From positions 1 to 23,715 of the forward strand of contig CAAFXN010000067.1 of assembly GCA_900766775.1 (NCBI GenBank): a stretch of 23,715 bases of DNA. Direction: 5' to 3'. Source of the DNA: Bacteroidales bacterium (GTDB lineage: Bacteria > Bacteroidota > Bacteroidia > Bacteroidales > Paludibacteraceae). This document shows, in pieces, positions 6,156 to 14,137 of the stretch (position 1 is the first letter of the stretch; every line of letters starts with the position of its first letter). Both the position numbers and the translations under genes were made by a program. The notes under the pieces were generated by a model, which saw only the letters and a program-made list of their open reading frames with translations, did no database searches and was not told where the DNA came from.

Positions 6156-8423
6156 GAAGCCGTACACTACGCCGAGCATGAACAGTCGTTTGTAGAGGTC
6201 GTAGGTGCGCTCGGTGATTTCTTGCTGTTGGTGGGTGCTGCCCGCGTTTTGCGCCGATTCGTTGATATGTGTGCTTCTATCCACCGTCTTTTGGTCGAAT
6301 ACATCGTCTATGCTGGCGTGGATAGTCCATTTGCCGATGGTCTTGCTCAGGCGCAGTTGCAGGTAGAAGCAGTCGCCGATATAACTATCGCTCATCTCTA
6401 TCTTGCTGTTGTACATGATTTTACCCGACAGCAGCCATTGGTTTCGGAAAGCAAAGCAGGGCGAAAAGGAGAGGTTGTAATACCAATAGTAGTCGTTCTT
6501 TGCCTTGCAGTTCACATAGGTGTTGGCGGCAACCGACATGGAGAAGATACGGTAGCGCACGAAGAGCGAGCCGCTGAGGCTCATCACATTGCCACTCTCT
6601 TGATTCTCAAAGGTATGATAGGGTATGGCACTGTTGTCTTTGTACAACCTGGTTATTTCCGTTACCAGCCCATCGGCGCGAATGTAGTCGACGCCTGCAT
6701 GCAAGACCAGTCTGCCGTCTTCCTCTTTGGTAAACGGATGGCGGAAGAGGTAGTTCACACCTACGCTATGGAAACAAGCGGCGCGGAGTGAGTCGTTGCC
6801 GATGACTATCTCCTGCGAAGCGGGCAGGTAGTAGGGGTAGGGGAATAGTTGCTGGTCCTCGGGTCGGAGGATGTTGCGTGCGATATTCAGTTGCAGCGTG
6901 TGCTTGCGTGTGATTGCCCATGAGGCGTTGACGCTCCCCGTCCAGTCGTGCTCCGTCCCTGTCCATGCGGGCTGACTGTTGGTGTTCAGCGTGCGGCTGA
7001 GCATCTGGTAGCGCACACCCGCCTGCAACTTGACCGAGCCTATCCGATAGTCCCATTGTAGCATGGGCGAGATGTAGGCTTGCTGCTTGCGCAAGCCTAA
7101 GTCTTGGTGGTAGCCATTGCTGAACATCTGTCCCTCGGCATGTTGCAGCAGATGGCTGTTGCGATAGGTATATATGCCGTTCACGCCCGCCGTGAGCCAC
7201 ATCTCGGAGTCGTAAAGTCCCAATCGCTCCGGGGCGATGGCGTGCTTGGTCTGTATGTTCACCTGCCATTCGTGTGGGATGTCGGTAGTGTGGGCATACT
7301 GCTGCGCGGGAATGGTTTCCTCTACAGCGGCATAGCCTTTCTCCGTTGCGTCGGCGCGATAGCCGTAGTTGTATATCATATCCACTTGCAGTTCGCCTCC
7401 CATCAAGTACAGCCGTTTGTAGCGCGCCATGGCGGTGAGATTGGCTCGCTTGGTGTTTACTGCTTGCGCCGATGTGAGGTCGGTCTGTTGCCACAGCGCG
7501 GGCATGTCTGTGGTCTCGATAGGGCGGAAGATGGTAGTGAGCGATTGGCTCTGCGAGGTCTCCCATTGCATGCTCTCCCATATGCTGAAGGTAAGCCTGT
7601 CTTGGTCGGAGGGCTGATAGTCGAACTGCACTTTCGCGGTCTGTTGCAGGAAGTTGGTAATGGTGGTGTCGCGCAACCAAGTGGTGGTGTCGCGGGCGTT
7701 GGGGATAAGTATGTTATGTACGCGCGTGTCCGTTTGGGTGAAGGTGGTGGGGCGATAGTATTCCATCACGAGGTTTGCCCGCAACTGCCATTTCTTGCCG
7801 CCGTAGGTGAAATAGACCGAGGGCGATAAGTCCACCGTGTTGTGGAAGTTGGTATAGACATCTGCCAAAGCCGAGCCGTGGAAGTTTTGCTCTACGGGCT
7901 TGAGGTGGACATTGATGACGCCTCCTTCGCCGTTCTGCTGTACGCTGACGGTGGGGGAGTGCATGATTTCTATGTAATCTATTTCTCCTGCTCGCAAGGT
8001 GGTCAGCACCACATCTTTGCTTTGTCCGACGCCGATGTCGTCTATTTGCAGGGAGTAGCGCGATAGCAAGTCTTCGTTGCCTCGGTCAAGCAGTTCGGGT
8101 ATCAGTAAGAGAATCTCTTGCAGGGTGTTGCCTGCAGAGAGCCCGAGGACTTGCGGACGGATGATTTTCTTATCCACATCTATCTCTACGCCTGCCGTTT
8201 GTGCTTCACTGATGGTTTGTGGTGGGATGGTGTCTGCTGCTGCCTCACTCATCAAGAGGGTGTCTTCCCGTTCGCCTTTCGCGATCTGTATCTTCGGTTG
8301 CAGATTGGCATCCCCAAAGGTAGTGGGTTGCATCCCCTGACTTGGGGGCGCAGCCTCACCCGCCCATAGGCTGCTGCCTATAAGCAAAGCGAAGAGAAGT
8401 GCTATTTGACGAAAGCGAGACAT
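6153..8423 (-). CDS. TonB-receptor-like outer membrane beta-barrel protein
   Basis: This is a 756-aa outer membrane protein. It has a signal peptide (MSRFRQIALLFALLIGSSLWA, cleavage near residue 21) and a plug-like domain at about 95-176 (GNTLQEILLLIPELLDRG, later IEIMHSP and GEGGVINVHLKP). The rest is a long barrel of alternating aromatic/polar strands ending in the terminal Phe (YGF) recognised by the Bam machinery. It resembles the OMP_b-brl_3 group of TonB-dependent-receptor-like proteins. The short N-terminal region before the plug (22-90) does not show a carboxypeptidase-like regulatory domain, and there is no SusD partner, so it is not a typical SusC. It lies between rlmD (13 bp upstream) and a secreted protease. 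Ligand unknown; a siderophore, metal or peptide is possible. Confidence 0.85.
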   Translation of the reverse strand: MSRFRQIALLFALLIGSSLWAGEAAPPSQGMQPTTFGDANLQPKIQIAKGEREDTLLMSEAAADTIPPQTISEAQTAGVEIDVDKKIIRPQVLGLSAGNTLQEILLLIPELLDRGNEDLLSRYSLQIDDIGVGQSKDVVLTTLRAGEIDYIEIMHSPTVSVQQNGEGGVINVHLKPVEQNFHGSALADVYTNFHNTVDLSPSVYFTYGGKKWQLRANLVMEYYRPTTFTQTDTRVHNILIPNARDTTTWLRDTTITNFLQQTAKVQFDYQPSDQDRLTFSIWESMQWETSQSQSLTTIFRPIETTDMPALWQQTDLTSAQAVNTKRANLTAMARYKRLYLMGGELQVDMIYNYGYRADATEKGYAAVEETIPAQQYAHTTDIPHEWQVNIQTKHAIAPERLGLYDSEMWLTAGVNGIYTYRNSHLLQHAEGQMFSNGYHQDLGLRKQQAYISPMLQWDYRIGSVKLQAGVRYQMLSRTLNTNSQPAWTGTEHDWTGSVNASWAITRKHTLQLNIARNILRPEDQQLFPYPYYLPASQEIVIGNDSLRAACFHSVGVNYLFRHPFTKEEDGRLVLHAGVDYIRADGLVTEITRLYKDNSAIPYHTFENQESGNVMSLSGSLFVRYRIFSMSVAANTYVNCKAKNDYYWYYNLSFSPCFAFRNQWLLSGKIMYNSKIEMSDSYIGDCFYLQLRLSKTIGKWTIHASIDDVFDQKTVDRSTHINESAQNAGSTHQQQEITERTYDLYKRLFMLGVVYGF

Positions 8424-8428
8424 GCTCT

Positions 8429-8456
8429 CTTAATTCTTAATTCAAAATTCTTAATT
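8429..8456 (-). repeat. 7-bp tandem repeat (AATTAAG, four units) across the rlmD stop codon
   Basis: On the minus strand the units are AATTAAG, AATTTTG, AATTAAG and AATTAAG. The first three encode the last residues of RlmD (LRILN) and its TAA stop. The fourth ends five bases before the ATG of the barrel gene. It is the same heptamer family as 1578-1626. Confidence 0.9.
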
Positions 8457-9858
8457 TGAGTTGCACCACATTCTCCACATGTTGGGTATGGGGGAACATA
8501 TCCACGGGTTGGACTTTGGTAACCTCGTATTTCTCATCGAGCAGTGCGAGGTCGCGTGCTTGCGTGGCTGGGTTGCAACTGACATAGACGATGCGTCGGG
8601 GTTCGGCGAAGAGGATGGTCTTCACTACATCCTCGTGCATGCCTGCGCGCGGCGGGTCGGTGATGATGACATCGGGGCGGCCATACTGCGCGATGAAGTC
8701 CTCGTTGAGGATATCTTTCATATCGCCTGCGAAGAAGAGTGTGTTATTTAGAAAATTTATCTTCGCATTCACTTTCGCGTCTTCTATTGCCTCGGGCACA
8801 TACTCTATACCTATCACCTGCTTGGCTTGCTTGGCGACGAAGTTGGCGATGGTGCCGGTGCCGGTGTAGAGGTCGAAGACGAGTTCCTCGCCCGTGAGTT
8901 CGGCGAAGTCGCGTGCTACCTTGTAGAGTTCGTATGCCTGCTCGGTGTTGGTCTGGTAGAAGGACTTGGGACCTACCTTGAACTGCAAGCCTTCCATCTC
9001 TTCCATGATATGGTCGGCACCGAAAAAGACTTGTATATCGAGGTCGCCGATGGTGTTGTTGTACTTGGTATTGACTACATATTGCAGGCTGACTATCTCG
9101 GGGAACTCGCTGTGTAGCCACTCGAGCAAGGCGAATCCGTTGTCGTCCAGCGGCTCGCCGAAGGAGAGGATGAGCATGATTTCACCTTTGTGGTTTGCGC
9201 GGAGGATGAGTGTGCGCAACTGCCCTTGGTGAGTATGCTCGTTGTAGAAAGACATTCCATGGTCGCGTGCAAAGCGGCGAATGCCATTGCGGATACGGTT
9301 GTTGATGTCGGGCATGAGGTGGCATTCCTCTATGTCCAGCACCTTGTCGAAGCAGTTGGTGATATGGAAGCCCAAGCCGTAGGTGTTGTCTATTTTGTCT
9401 AAGCCCCCCGCTGCGTGGATTTCATCCCACGAGAGCCATTTGCGGTCGGCAAAGGTGAACTCGAGTTTGTTGCGGTAGGCGTATATATGCTTGCTGCCAA
9501 GGATAGGACTTATCTCGGGCAGTTTGACCTTGCCGATGCGGGTGAGGTTGTCGGTTACCTGCTGCTGCTTGTAGCGCAGTTGGGCGGGGTAAGGCAGAAT
9601 CTGCCACTTGCATCCTCCGCAGACGCCGTAGTGCTTGCATACCGCTTCGCAACGCTCCTCGGAGGGTTTTACGATACGCTCCACGCGCGCCTCCATGAAA
9701 GAGTGCTTCTTCTTGGTTACCTGCAGGTCCACTATGTCGCCGGGCACGCAGTAGGGGACGAATACCACCATGTCGTCTATGCGGGTCAGCGCTTTGCCTT
9801 CGGCAGCGATGCCGGTGATGGTTATGTCTTTGAGCAGAGGGAGGTTTTTCTTTTTCAT
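8437..9858 (-). CDS. rlmD: 23S rRNA (uracil-C5)-methyltransferase of the RlmD/RumA family
   Basis: The enzyme methylates a uracil (U1939 in E. coli numbering) of 23S rRNA using S-adenosylmethionine. At 473 aa it shows an N-terminal TRAM RNA-binding domain (residues 1-60), the iron-sulfur cysteines C74-x5-C80-x2-C83 in CKHYGVCGGC with a further Cys near IEECHLM, the SAM motif VFDLYTGTGTIANF, ITDPPRAGMH, and the catalytic Cys in YVSCNPATQARD (C428) followed by HTQHVE. Bacteroidota often carry more than one RumA paralogue, so the exact uridine is less certain than the family. It lies second in an operon-like group after a secreted amidase. The last residues (LRILN) are encoded by a tandem repeat, so the tail is probably not functionally constrained. 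Confidence 0.92.
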   Translation of the reverse strand: MKKKNLPLLKDITITGIAAEGKALTRIDDMVVFVPYCVPGDIVDLQVTKKKHSFMEARVERIVKPSEERCEAVCKHYGVCGGCKWQILPYPAQLRYKQQQVTDNLTRIGKVKLPEISPILGSKHIYAYRNKLEFTFADRKWLSWDEIHAAGGLDKIDNTYGLGFHITNCFDKVLDIEECHLMPDINNRIRNGIRRFARDHGMSFYNEHTHQGQLRTLILRANHKGEIMLILSFGEPLDDNGFALLEWLHSEFPEIVSLQYVVNTKYNNTIGDLDIQVFFGADHIMEEMEGLQFKVGPKSFYQTNTEQAYELYKVARDFAELTGEELVFDLYTGTGTIANFVAKQAKQVIGIEYVPEAIEDAKVNAKINFLNNTLFFAGDMKDILNEDFIAQYGRPDVIITDPPRAGMHEDVVKTILFAEPRRIVYVSCNPATQARDLALLDEKYEVTKVQPVDMFPHTQHVENVVQLKLRILN

Positions 9859-9886
9859 TGTTGTTTTGGGGTTTTTATAGTTTTTT

Positions 9887-9919
9887 CCTAGAAATTCTAG
9901 GTATTCTAGAAATTCTAGG
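9887..9919. repeat. 9-bp tandem repeat (CTAGAAATT), about 3.5 units, self-complementary
   Basis: CTAGAAATT, CTAGGTATT, CTAGAAATT and CTAGG follow each other, so the array also reads as two near-perfect palindromes (CCTAGAAATTCTAGG at 9887-9901 and CTAGAAATTCTAG at 9906-9918). It starts three bases beyond the amidase stop codon. The length and AGAAT core match the 9-bp arrays at 1640-1670 and 17130-17192. Confidence 0.85.
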
Positions 9920-9922
9920 GGG

Positions 9923-12328
9923 CTATTGTTTGTCTTTCAGTTGGTTGATTATCTGTTGCAGCAGGGACTCCCATTCTTGCACTGCCTCTATGGGGAAGGC
10001 GAGTATGATGGCTTTTCCTCCGAGTGCGGACTCACGGCGCACACCTATGCCTACGCGCATATCCTCGTATAGTCCGAGGCGCGTTGCCTCTATGTCCGCG
10101 GGGCAGATACCTTCGGGTGCTTCGGCAAAGAGTTGGCGGTCGTTGGGCCGGGTCTCCAAGTGGAAGGTTTTGCGTTGGGGTATGGGTGGGATGGAGAGAG
10201 TATCTGTTAGGGAAGTGTGCGCATGGAGAGTGTCTGTTGTCTCCCAGCGTATGATACCGCTGCGTGTGGCGCGAGCGGCTTGCAGGCGGTAATGTCCGAT
10301 AGGGGCAAAGGAGTTGCCGAGGTAACTGCCGCTTACCAGTAGGCTTCCGCCCGCTTCTACATAGTTGCCTAAGGCAGCGATGGTGCTGTCTGCGAGGGGC
10401 TGTCGGTTCTTGCCGGTGATGACATCTATCATGCTGTAAGCCGACAGGTCTTCGGGAAGGGTTCTGCCTGTGCGAGATACATACGATATATCATTCGCCG
10501 CGAATACCTGCCCGTGTTGTGCCGCGTAGTCGCGTGTGTTGCCTATGGTGCGTTTTCCTTGGTGATCGCGGTAGCACATTCCCCATCCGCAGTTGTCATC
10601 GTCCAGCCATGGCGATTGTCGGTCGAAATCCCACTGGTCGCCGATGTACGCCACGGTGTAGCCATCCTCTACGGCATAGGAGCCCGGGACAATGCCTGCT
10701 CGCAGGCTGTCGGCAAACCACTCGGGACCATACACTTCGTCGAAGGCATCCACAATAATCGCGGGAGATACCATGGAGGGTCGGTCTCCAGGCCGACCCA
10801 AAGAGTCAAGAGAAGTGGACAGGAACGCACTCACTACCGCACTCGGCAGGCTCTGCCCGCCATCGTTCACCGCCACTACATAGAAGTCGGTCTTCACTCC
10901 CCGCGTTGCTTCTATCCTTGCTTGCGGGGTCTTGGTAGTCGCGATGGGTTGCCACTCGCCCTTGTCTTCCTGCCGGCGGTAGATCTCATAGTGTGTGGGC
11001 ATGGCGCTTGCTTCCAGTGTGTCCGCCACAGGTCGCCAAGTGAGTTGCCATCCCCCATCGGCGTAGTCTATTGCCACTTCGCGTATGGGCAGGGGTTGCA
11101 CTACTGCATTCGCTCCGCAGAGGTAACGAAGTACACCTTTGTAGATGGCGCGCGCGGCGATGAAGCGGAAGCGTGGGTCAAGTCCATAGCGCATGTCTGC
11201 CATGTTCTTGTGGCTCAGTATCTCTAAGAGCAGCGAGGGAACAAGGGGGTATCGTGCCTCGCAGTAGTTGGCGTTGTGCAATTGTCGCCGCGTCCATTCG
11301 GGTGCCATGGTTTGGCGGATGTCTTCCACGAGTTGTGTCTGCACATAGTCGGCAAGGTCGCGGTTGACTTGCCGTGAGATGCCGTTGGGGAACTGTTTGT
11401 TGCCCTCTTCATCGTGGTCGGTATAGATAGCGAGTGTGCCGATGATGGTGGTGTCGTTGCCCGCATCGTAGCCGTCGGTATGTAGCGCGAGGCACATATC
11501 CACAGGCATAGCCATGCCCTCCGATGAGGGGTTGCACCGGCTGCCGCCCGTGAGGTAGTTGAGCCATAGCCCGCGGCATTGCAGGTCGGCTTTGTAGTCG
11601 TCTTCTCCCTCGTATTTATTCCAAACGGTATCTGCAAAGCCGATATGCTCGAGCCAGTAGCGCGCACCCTCTGTCCATCGCGGTAGCCCGCTGGCGCCGA
11701 GTTCCCACGCCTGCGGGTCGTTAAGGCTCGGTCGGGGTTGCAGGACGGTGGCCCCCGCGTTCTCGAGCATGGTTACCACCAGCCGTGCATATTCGGTGGA
11801 ATACAAGTCCTCCACTGTGTTCCATAGTGTGGCACGCTGCCATATCCAGCCCTCGCGTGTATGGTTATAGTAGGTGCCATGGCTCGCCCAGAGTGCGATA
11901 CGCCTATCGGCGAGTGCACCACGGACGGGGTTCTCTTCTTTGGTGGGCGCGGTGTAGTGGGGATACTTGCTCTTTCGCGTCTGCAAACGGTCGGGGAGCA
12001 ACTCGCCTAACTCGTATTTATTGGAGTAGATACTTACTTTTCCACGCGGGTGACCCAATACCCACAAACTTACTTGTTTGCGCAGTGCCACCAAGTCCGA
12101 AGGAGTGAATACTATGCCTCCTAATACGCCATTCGTGCGCACAGTAACGCTACTTCCGTTCACGCGCACTTGCTTTATTTTCACTTGCGGCGACCATACT
12201 GAAGAGAAGGGTACATACCGCGCTTGCAGCGAGTCGGCAAGCACTTGCGTGTCCACCGCCAACACCTTAACGGAGAAGAGTAGAAGGGTAAAAAAGATAT
12301 ATAGTGAATGTATGTGGAATCGTCTCAT
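9923..12328 (-). CDS. Secreted N-acetylmuramoyl-L-alanine amidase-like protein with fibronectin type III-like domain
   Basis: This is an 801-aa exported protein with a signal peptide (hydrophobic IFFTLLLFSVKVLA, cleavage near residue 24). Residues about 140-400 look like an Amidase_3 zinc hydrolase: H150 in WASHG, a Glu at 173 or 179, H283 in LALHTDG and the catalytic E369 in LLLEILSHKN. These are the expected metal and catalytic positions for cutting the muramoyl-peptide bond of peptidoglycan. Residues about 413-505 form a fibronectin III-like domain (WQLTWRP, YEIYRR, YVVAVNDGG). The remaining third resembles a glutamine-amidotransferase-like fold (GGSLLVSGSYLGNSF) and is of unknown function. 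Similar multi-domain proteins are often annotated in Bacteroidales as xanthan lyase, a name I would not trust. It is the first gene after a good promoter. Confidence 0.8.
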   Translation of the reverse strand: MRRFHIHSLYIFFTLLLFSVKVLAVDTQVLADSLQARYVPFSSVWSPQVKIKQVRVNGSSVTVRTNGVLGGIVFTPSDLVALRKQVSLWVLGHPRGKVSIYSNKYELGELLPDRLQTRKSKYPHYTAPTKEENPVRGALADRRIALWASHGTYYNHTREGWIWQRATLWNTVEDLYSTEYARLVVTMLENAGATVLQPRPSLNDPQAWELGASGLPRWTEGARYWLEHIGFADTVWNKYEGEDDYKADLQCRGLWLNYLTGGSRCNPSSEGMAMPVDMCLALHTDGYDAGNDTTIIGTLAIYTDHDEEGNKQFPNGISRQVNRDLADYVQTQLVEDIRQTMAPEWTRRQLHNANYCEARYPLVPSLLLEILSHKNMADMRYGLDPRFRFIAARAIYKGVLRYLCGANAVVQPLPIREVAIDYADGGWQLTWRPVADTLEASAMPTHYEIYRRQEDKGEWQPIATTKTPQARIEATRGVKTDFYVVAVNDGGQSLPSAVVSAFLSTSLDSLGRPGDRPSMVSPAIIVDAFDEVYGPEWFADSLRAGIVPGSYAVEDGYTVAYIGDQWDFDRQSPWLDDDNCGWGMCYRDHQGKRTIGNTRDYAAQHGQVFAANDISYVSRTGRTLPEDLSAYSMIDVITGKNRQPLADSTIAALGNYVEAGGSLLVSGSYLGNSFAPIGHYRLQAARATRSGIIRWETTDTLHAHTSLTDTLSIPPIPQRKTFHLETRPNDRQLFAEAPEGICPADIEATRLGLYEDMRVGIGVRRESALGGKAIILAFPIEAVQEWESLLQQIINQLKDKQ

Positions 12329-12350
12329 AATGCTTTCTTAAAAAACGCCG

Positions 12351-12382
12351 CAAAGGTACTAAAAAATACTGAAATATGCAAA
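12351..12382 (-). promoter_or_regulatory. Bacteroides-type promoter of the amidase-rlmD-barrel-protease group
   Basis: On the minus strand, TTTG (12382-12379), 20 bp, then TACCTTTG (12358-12351), with a short leader to ATG 12328. No other promoter of this type is visible before the terminator at 4576, which supports transcription of four genes as one unit. Confidence 0.82.
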
Positions 12383-12400
12383 CGCCATGTACATTTTATC

Positions 12401-12443
12401 AAAAAAAGAGGCTACCTAACCTCATTTGTTAGATAGCCTTCTC
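12401..12443 (-). terminator. Intrinsic terminator after the small lipoprotein gene
   Basis: An 11-bp stem with one mismatch (GGCTACCTAAC with GTTAGATAGCC) and a loop of about 7 nt is followed on the minus strand by CTCTTTTTTT. It ends the permease-lipoprotein unit just before the amidase promoter. Confidence 0.83.
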
Positions 12444-12477
12444 TTGGGGATATGACAAAATATCTGTCCGTTTCCTT

Positions 12478-12744
12478 TTATTTATGGCAGTCGCTTTGAC
12501 TCTTGCTTGTGCGCTTTGCCGTAATCTCAATCGCGTCTTTTGAGATACCTATTGCCTCTTGCCCTTTACGAAGTTCGTCCTTAAATGCGTCCAATTCATT
12601 TGATGTTCCCCAAAAATAATGGGTAGTTGAGGCCTCTACAAGAACATTAGTTGTTACAGTTACTTCATAGCAATAGTTGGTGTCGCCGCAGGACGACAAG
12701 CAGGCTGCAAATACCACAGCGCATGCGATAATCATTTTCTTCAT
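12478..12744 (-). CDS. Small putative lipoprotein, unknown function (88 aa)
   Basis: MKKMIIACAVVFAACLSSC is a typical lipoprotein signal peptide with lipobox LSSC and the acylated Cys at residue 19, followed by GDTNYC. The mature part is about 70 residues, has further cysteines near both ends (C25 and C86, which could pair), and ends in a basic, Ser-rich tail (KRTSKSQSDCHK). I do not recognise a family. The gene lies 34 bp downstream of the AI-2E-type permease gene, has no promoter of its own that I can see, and is followed by a good terminator, so it is probably the last gene of that transcript. Compared with its neighbours it is AT-rich, which may point to recent acquisition or weak constraint. 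Confidence 0.72.
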   Translation of the reverse strand: MKKMIIACAVVFAACLSSCGDTNYCYEVTVTTNVLVEASTTHYFWGTSNELDAFKDELRKGQEAIGISKDAIEITAKRTSKSQSDCHK

Positions 12745-12778
12745 AAACGATAAAGAGTTTTGTTGGTGAATAAAAAAT

Positions 12779-13939
12779 TTATGTTGTTTTCTTTCTGTTT
12801 CTCCATCTGCTCATGGCTTTGCTAATCGGGCTTGGTGCGCGGGTGGTTTGCACTTGTTCTTCCGGTAGGTGAAGGACAAAGCGCTTGTAGTAGGAGACGA
12901 GGAGTGTAGTCAGCGGCAGGGCGATAATCATACCCACTACGCCGAGCAGTGCTCCCCATATAGACAGGCAGAGAAGTATTGCTGCCGGTCCCATGCCCGT
13001 TACATTACCCATGATTTTGGGCGTCAGCACTAAGTCTTGTATGCTCTGTACGATGATGAACACTATGGCGATACTCAGCATTACTACCCAAATGGGTCTG
13101 CCTGTCTCAAACGACTGTATCAGCCCGAGGAAGATACAAGGCGGAATGCCCAGTGCCTGCATGTAGGGGATTAGGTTCAGCACTCCCACTATCAGTCCCA
13201 TGGCGATGCCCATCGGCAGCCCGATTATCTGGAAACCGATGGCGAAGAGTATGCCTACGCATAGTGCTATCAACGCCTGCCCGCGGAAATAGCCGTTCAT
13301 ATGGCGGTCGAGGTCGCCTATGAGCATTACCACCGATTCGCGCCATCTATCAGGGATATATGTTGCCCAGTTGGCGCGTATCTTCTCGAAGTCTATCAGC
13401 AGGAAGATGATATATAGCAGACAGATGAATACCACCGCCAGACCAGTAAGCGAACTGATACCACTGCTTATCCAACTGCCTAACTTCGGCACTAAGGACT
13501 TGATGGCTTTCTGTATATCTTGGTTCTTCAGTAGCGTTTCTATATTCAAGTTCGCTACGGCTTCTTTGATAGCCTCATTTACGCGGGGAGAGAAATAGTC
13601 GCTGGGGTTGAAGTTGCGCACATACTCAGTTACGCTGGTGGAGAGGGTTGTCATCTGTTTGCTGACCATCGGTGCGAGGGTTGCAAAGGCGGCTGCTATT
13701 ACCCCTATCACGAGCACCAATGTGATAACTACCGACAGCAGGCGGTTCCGCAAACGGCATTTCTTCTGAAAGAAATCCACTATTGGCGCCAGCATATAGG
13801 CAATGACAAAACTAATCAAGAAAGGCAATAGCACCCCGCTCAGCCGCTTAATCAGCAGATACAATGCCACCAATACCGCCACCGTGATACCGGTGCGGAC
13901 GATACGAGGTCTGTCAAAAGTGATGGGCTGATTGTCCAT
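12779..13939 (-). CDS. AI-2E family permease (PerM/YdiK-like membrane protein)
   Basis: This is a 386-aa multi-pass inner membrane protein of the AI-2E transporter family (PF01594). It has a pair of N-terminal membrane helices (residues about 15-50), another at about 65-90, a soluble amphipathic middle region (NFNPSDYF, LNIETLLKNQDIQKAIKSLVP), and a C-terminal group of helices with the family block containing NLIPYMQALGIPP and LVLTPKIMGNVTGMGPAA. Members include TqsA, linked to autoinducer-2 export, and sodium/proton antiporters. The substrate here cannot be inferred, and the family name should not be read as proof of quorum sensing. The tail after residue 360 is basic and cytoplasmic. It has its own promoter and is followed by a small lipoprotein gene. 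Confidence 0.9.
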   Translation of the reverse strand: MDNQPITFDRPRIVRTGITVAVLVALYLLIKRLSGVLLPFLISFVIAYMLAPIVDFFQKKCRLRNRLLSVVITLVLVIGVIAAAFATLAPMVSKQMTTLSTSVTEYVRNFNPSDYFSPRVNEAIKEAVANLNIETLLKNQDIQKAIKSLVPKLGSWISSGISSLTGLAVVFICLLYIIFLLIDFEKIRANWATYIPDRWRESVVMLIGDLDRHMNGYFRGQALIALCVGILFAIGFQIIGLPMGIAMGLIVGVLNLIPYMQALGIPPCIFLGLIQSFETGRPIWVVMLSIAIVFIIVQSIQDLVLTPKIMGNVTGMGPAAILLCLSIWGALLGVVGMIIALPLTTLLVSYYKRFVLHLPEEQVQTTRAPSPISKAMSRWRNRKKTT

Positions 13940-13988
13940 AGGTTGGGAAGTTTGTGGATGGTACCATGTGCGTACTTACTTGCGGTGG

Positions 13989-14020
13989 CAAAGGTACTGC
14001 TTTTTTGCGAAATACACAAA
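13989..14020 (-). promoter_or_regulatory. Bacteroides-type promoter of the AI-2E permease gene
   Basis: On the minus strand, TTTG (14020-14017), 20 bp, then TACCTTTG (13996-13989). The leader to ATG 13939 is about 45 nt. The rest of the stretch 14021-14137, up to the mnmA stop, is AT-rich, and I see no gene or clear terminator in it. Confidence 0.82.
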
Positions 14021-14137
14021 TCTTTTTTGTTTTTGTATGAAATAAACCGCAGAATGTGAAAAAAAAGCAAAAAGATAGTAAGCGCCCAAGATAGTATGTG
14101 AATGAGTTAATCTTTCATGAGGGTGCGGCATGGTGGT

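Noticed and set aside
7104..7829. Plus-strand open frame of 241 codons opposite the outer membrane barrel
   Set aside because: The barrel on the minus strand has a signal peptide, plug and C-terminal Phe; the antisense frame is a shadow.
10514..11227. Plus-strand open frame of 237 codons inside the amidase gene
   Set aside because: It is antisense to a gene with a signal peptide and a full catalytic site; no promoter or family pattern.
12779..13939. Autoinducer-2 quorum-sensing exporter
   Set aside because: The AI-2E family covers diverse permeases, and nothing nearby (no luxS or lsr genes) supports signalling.
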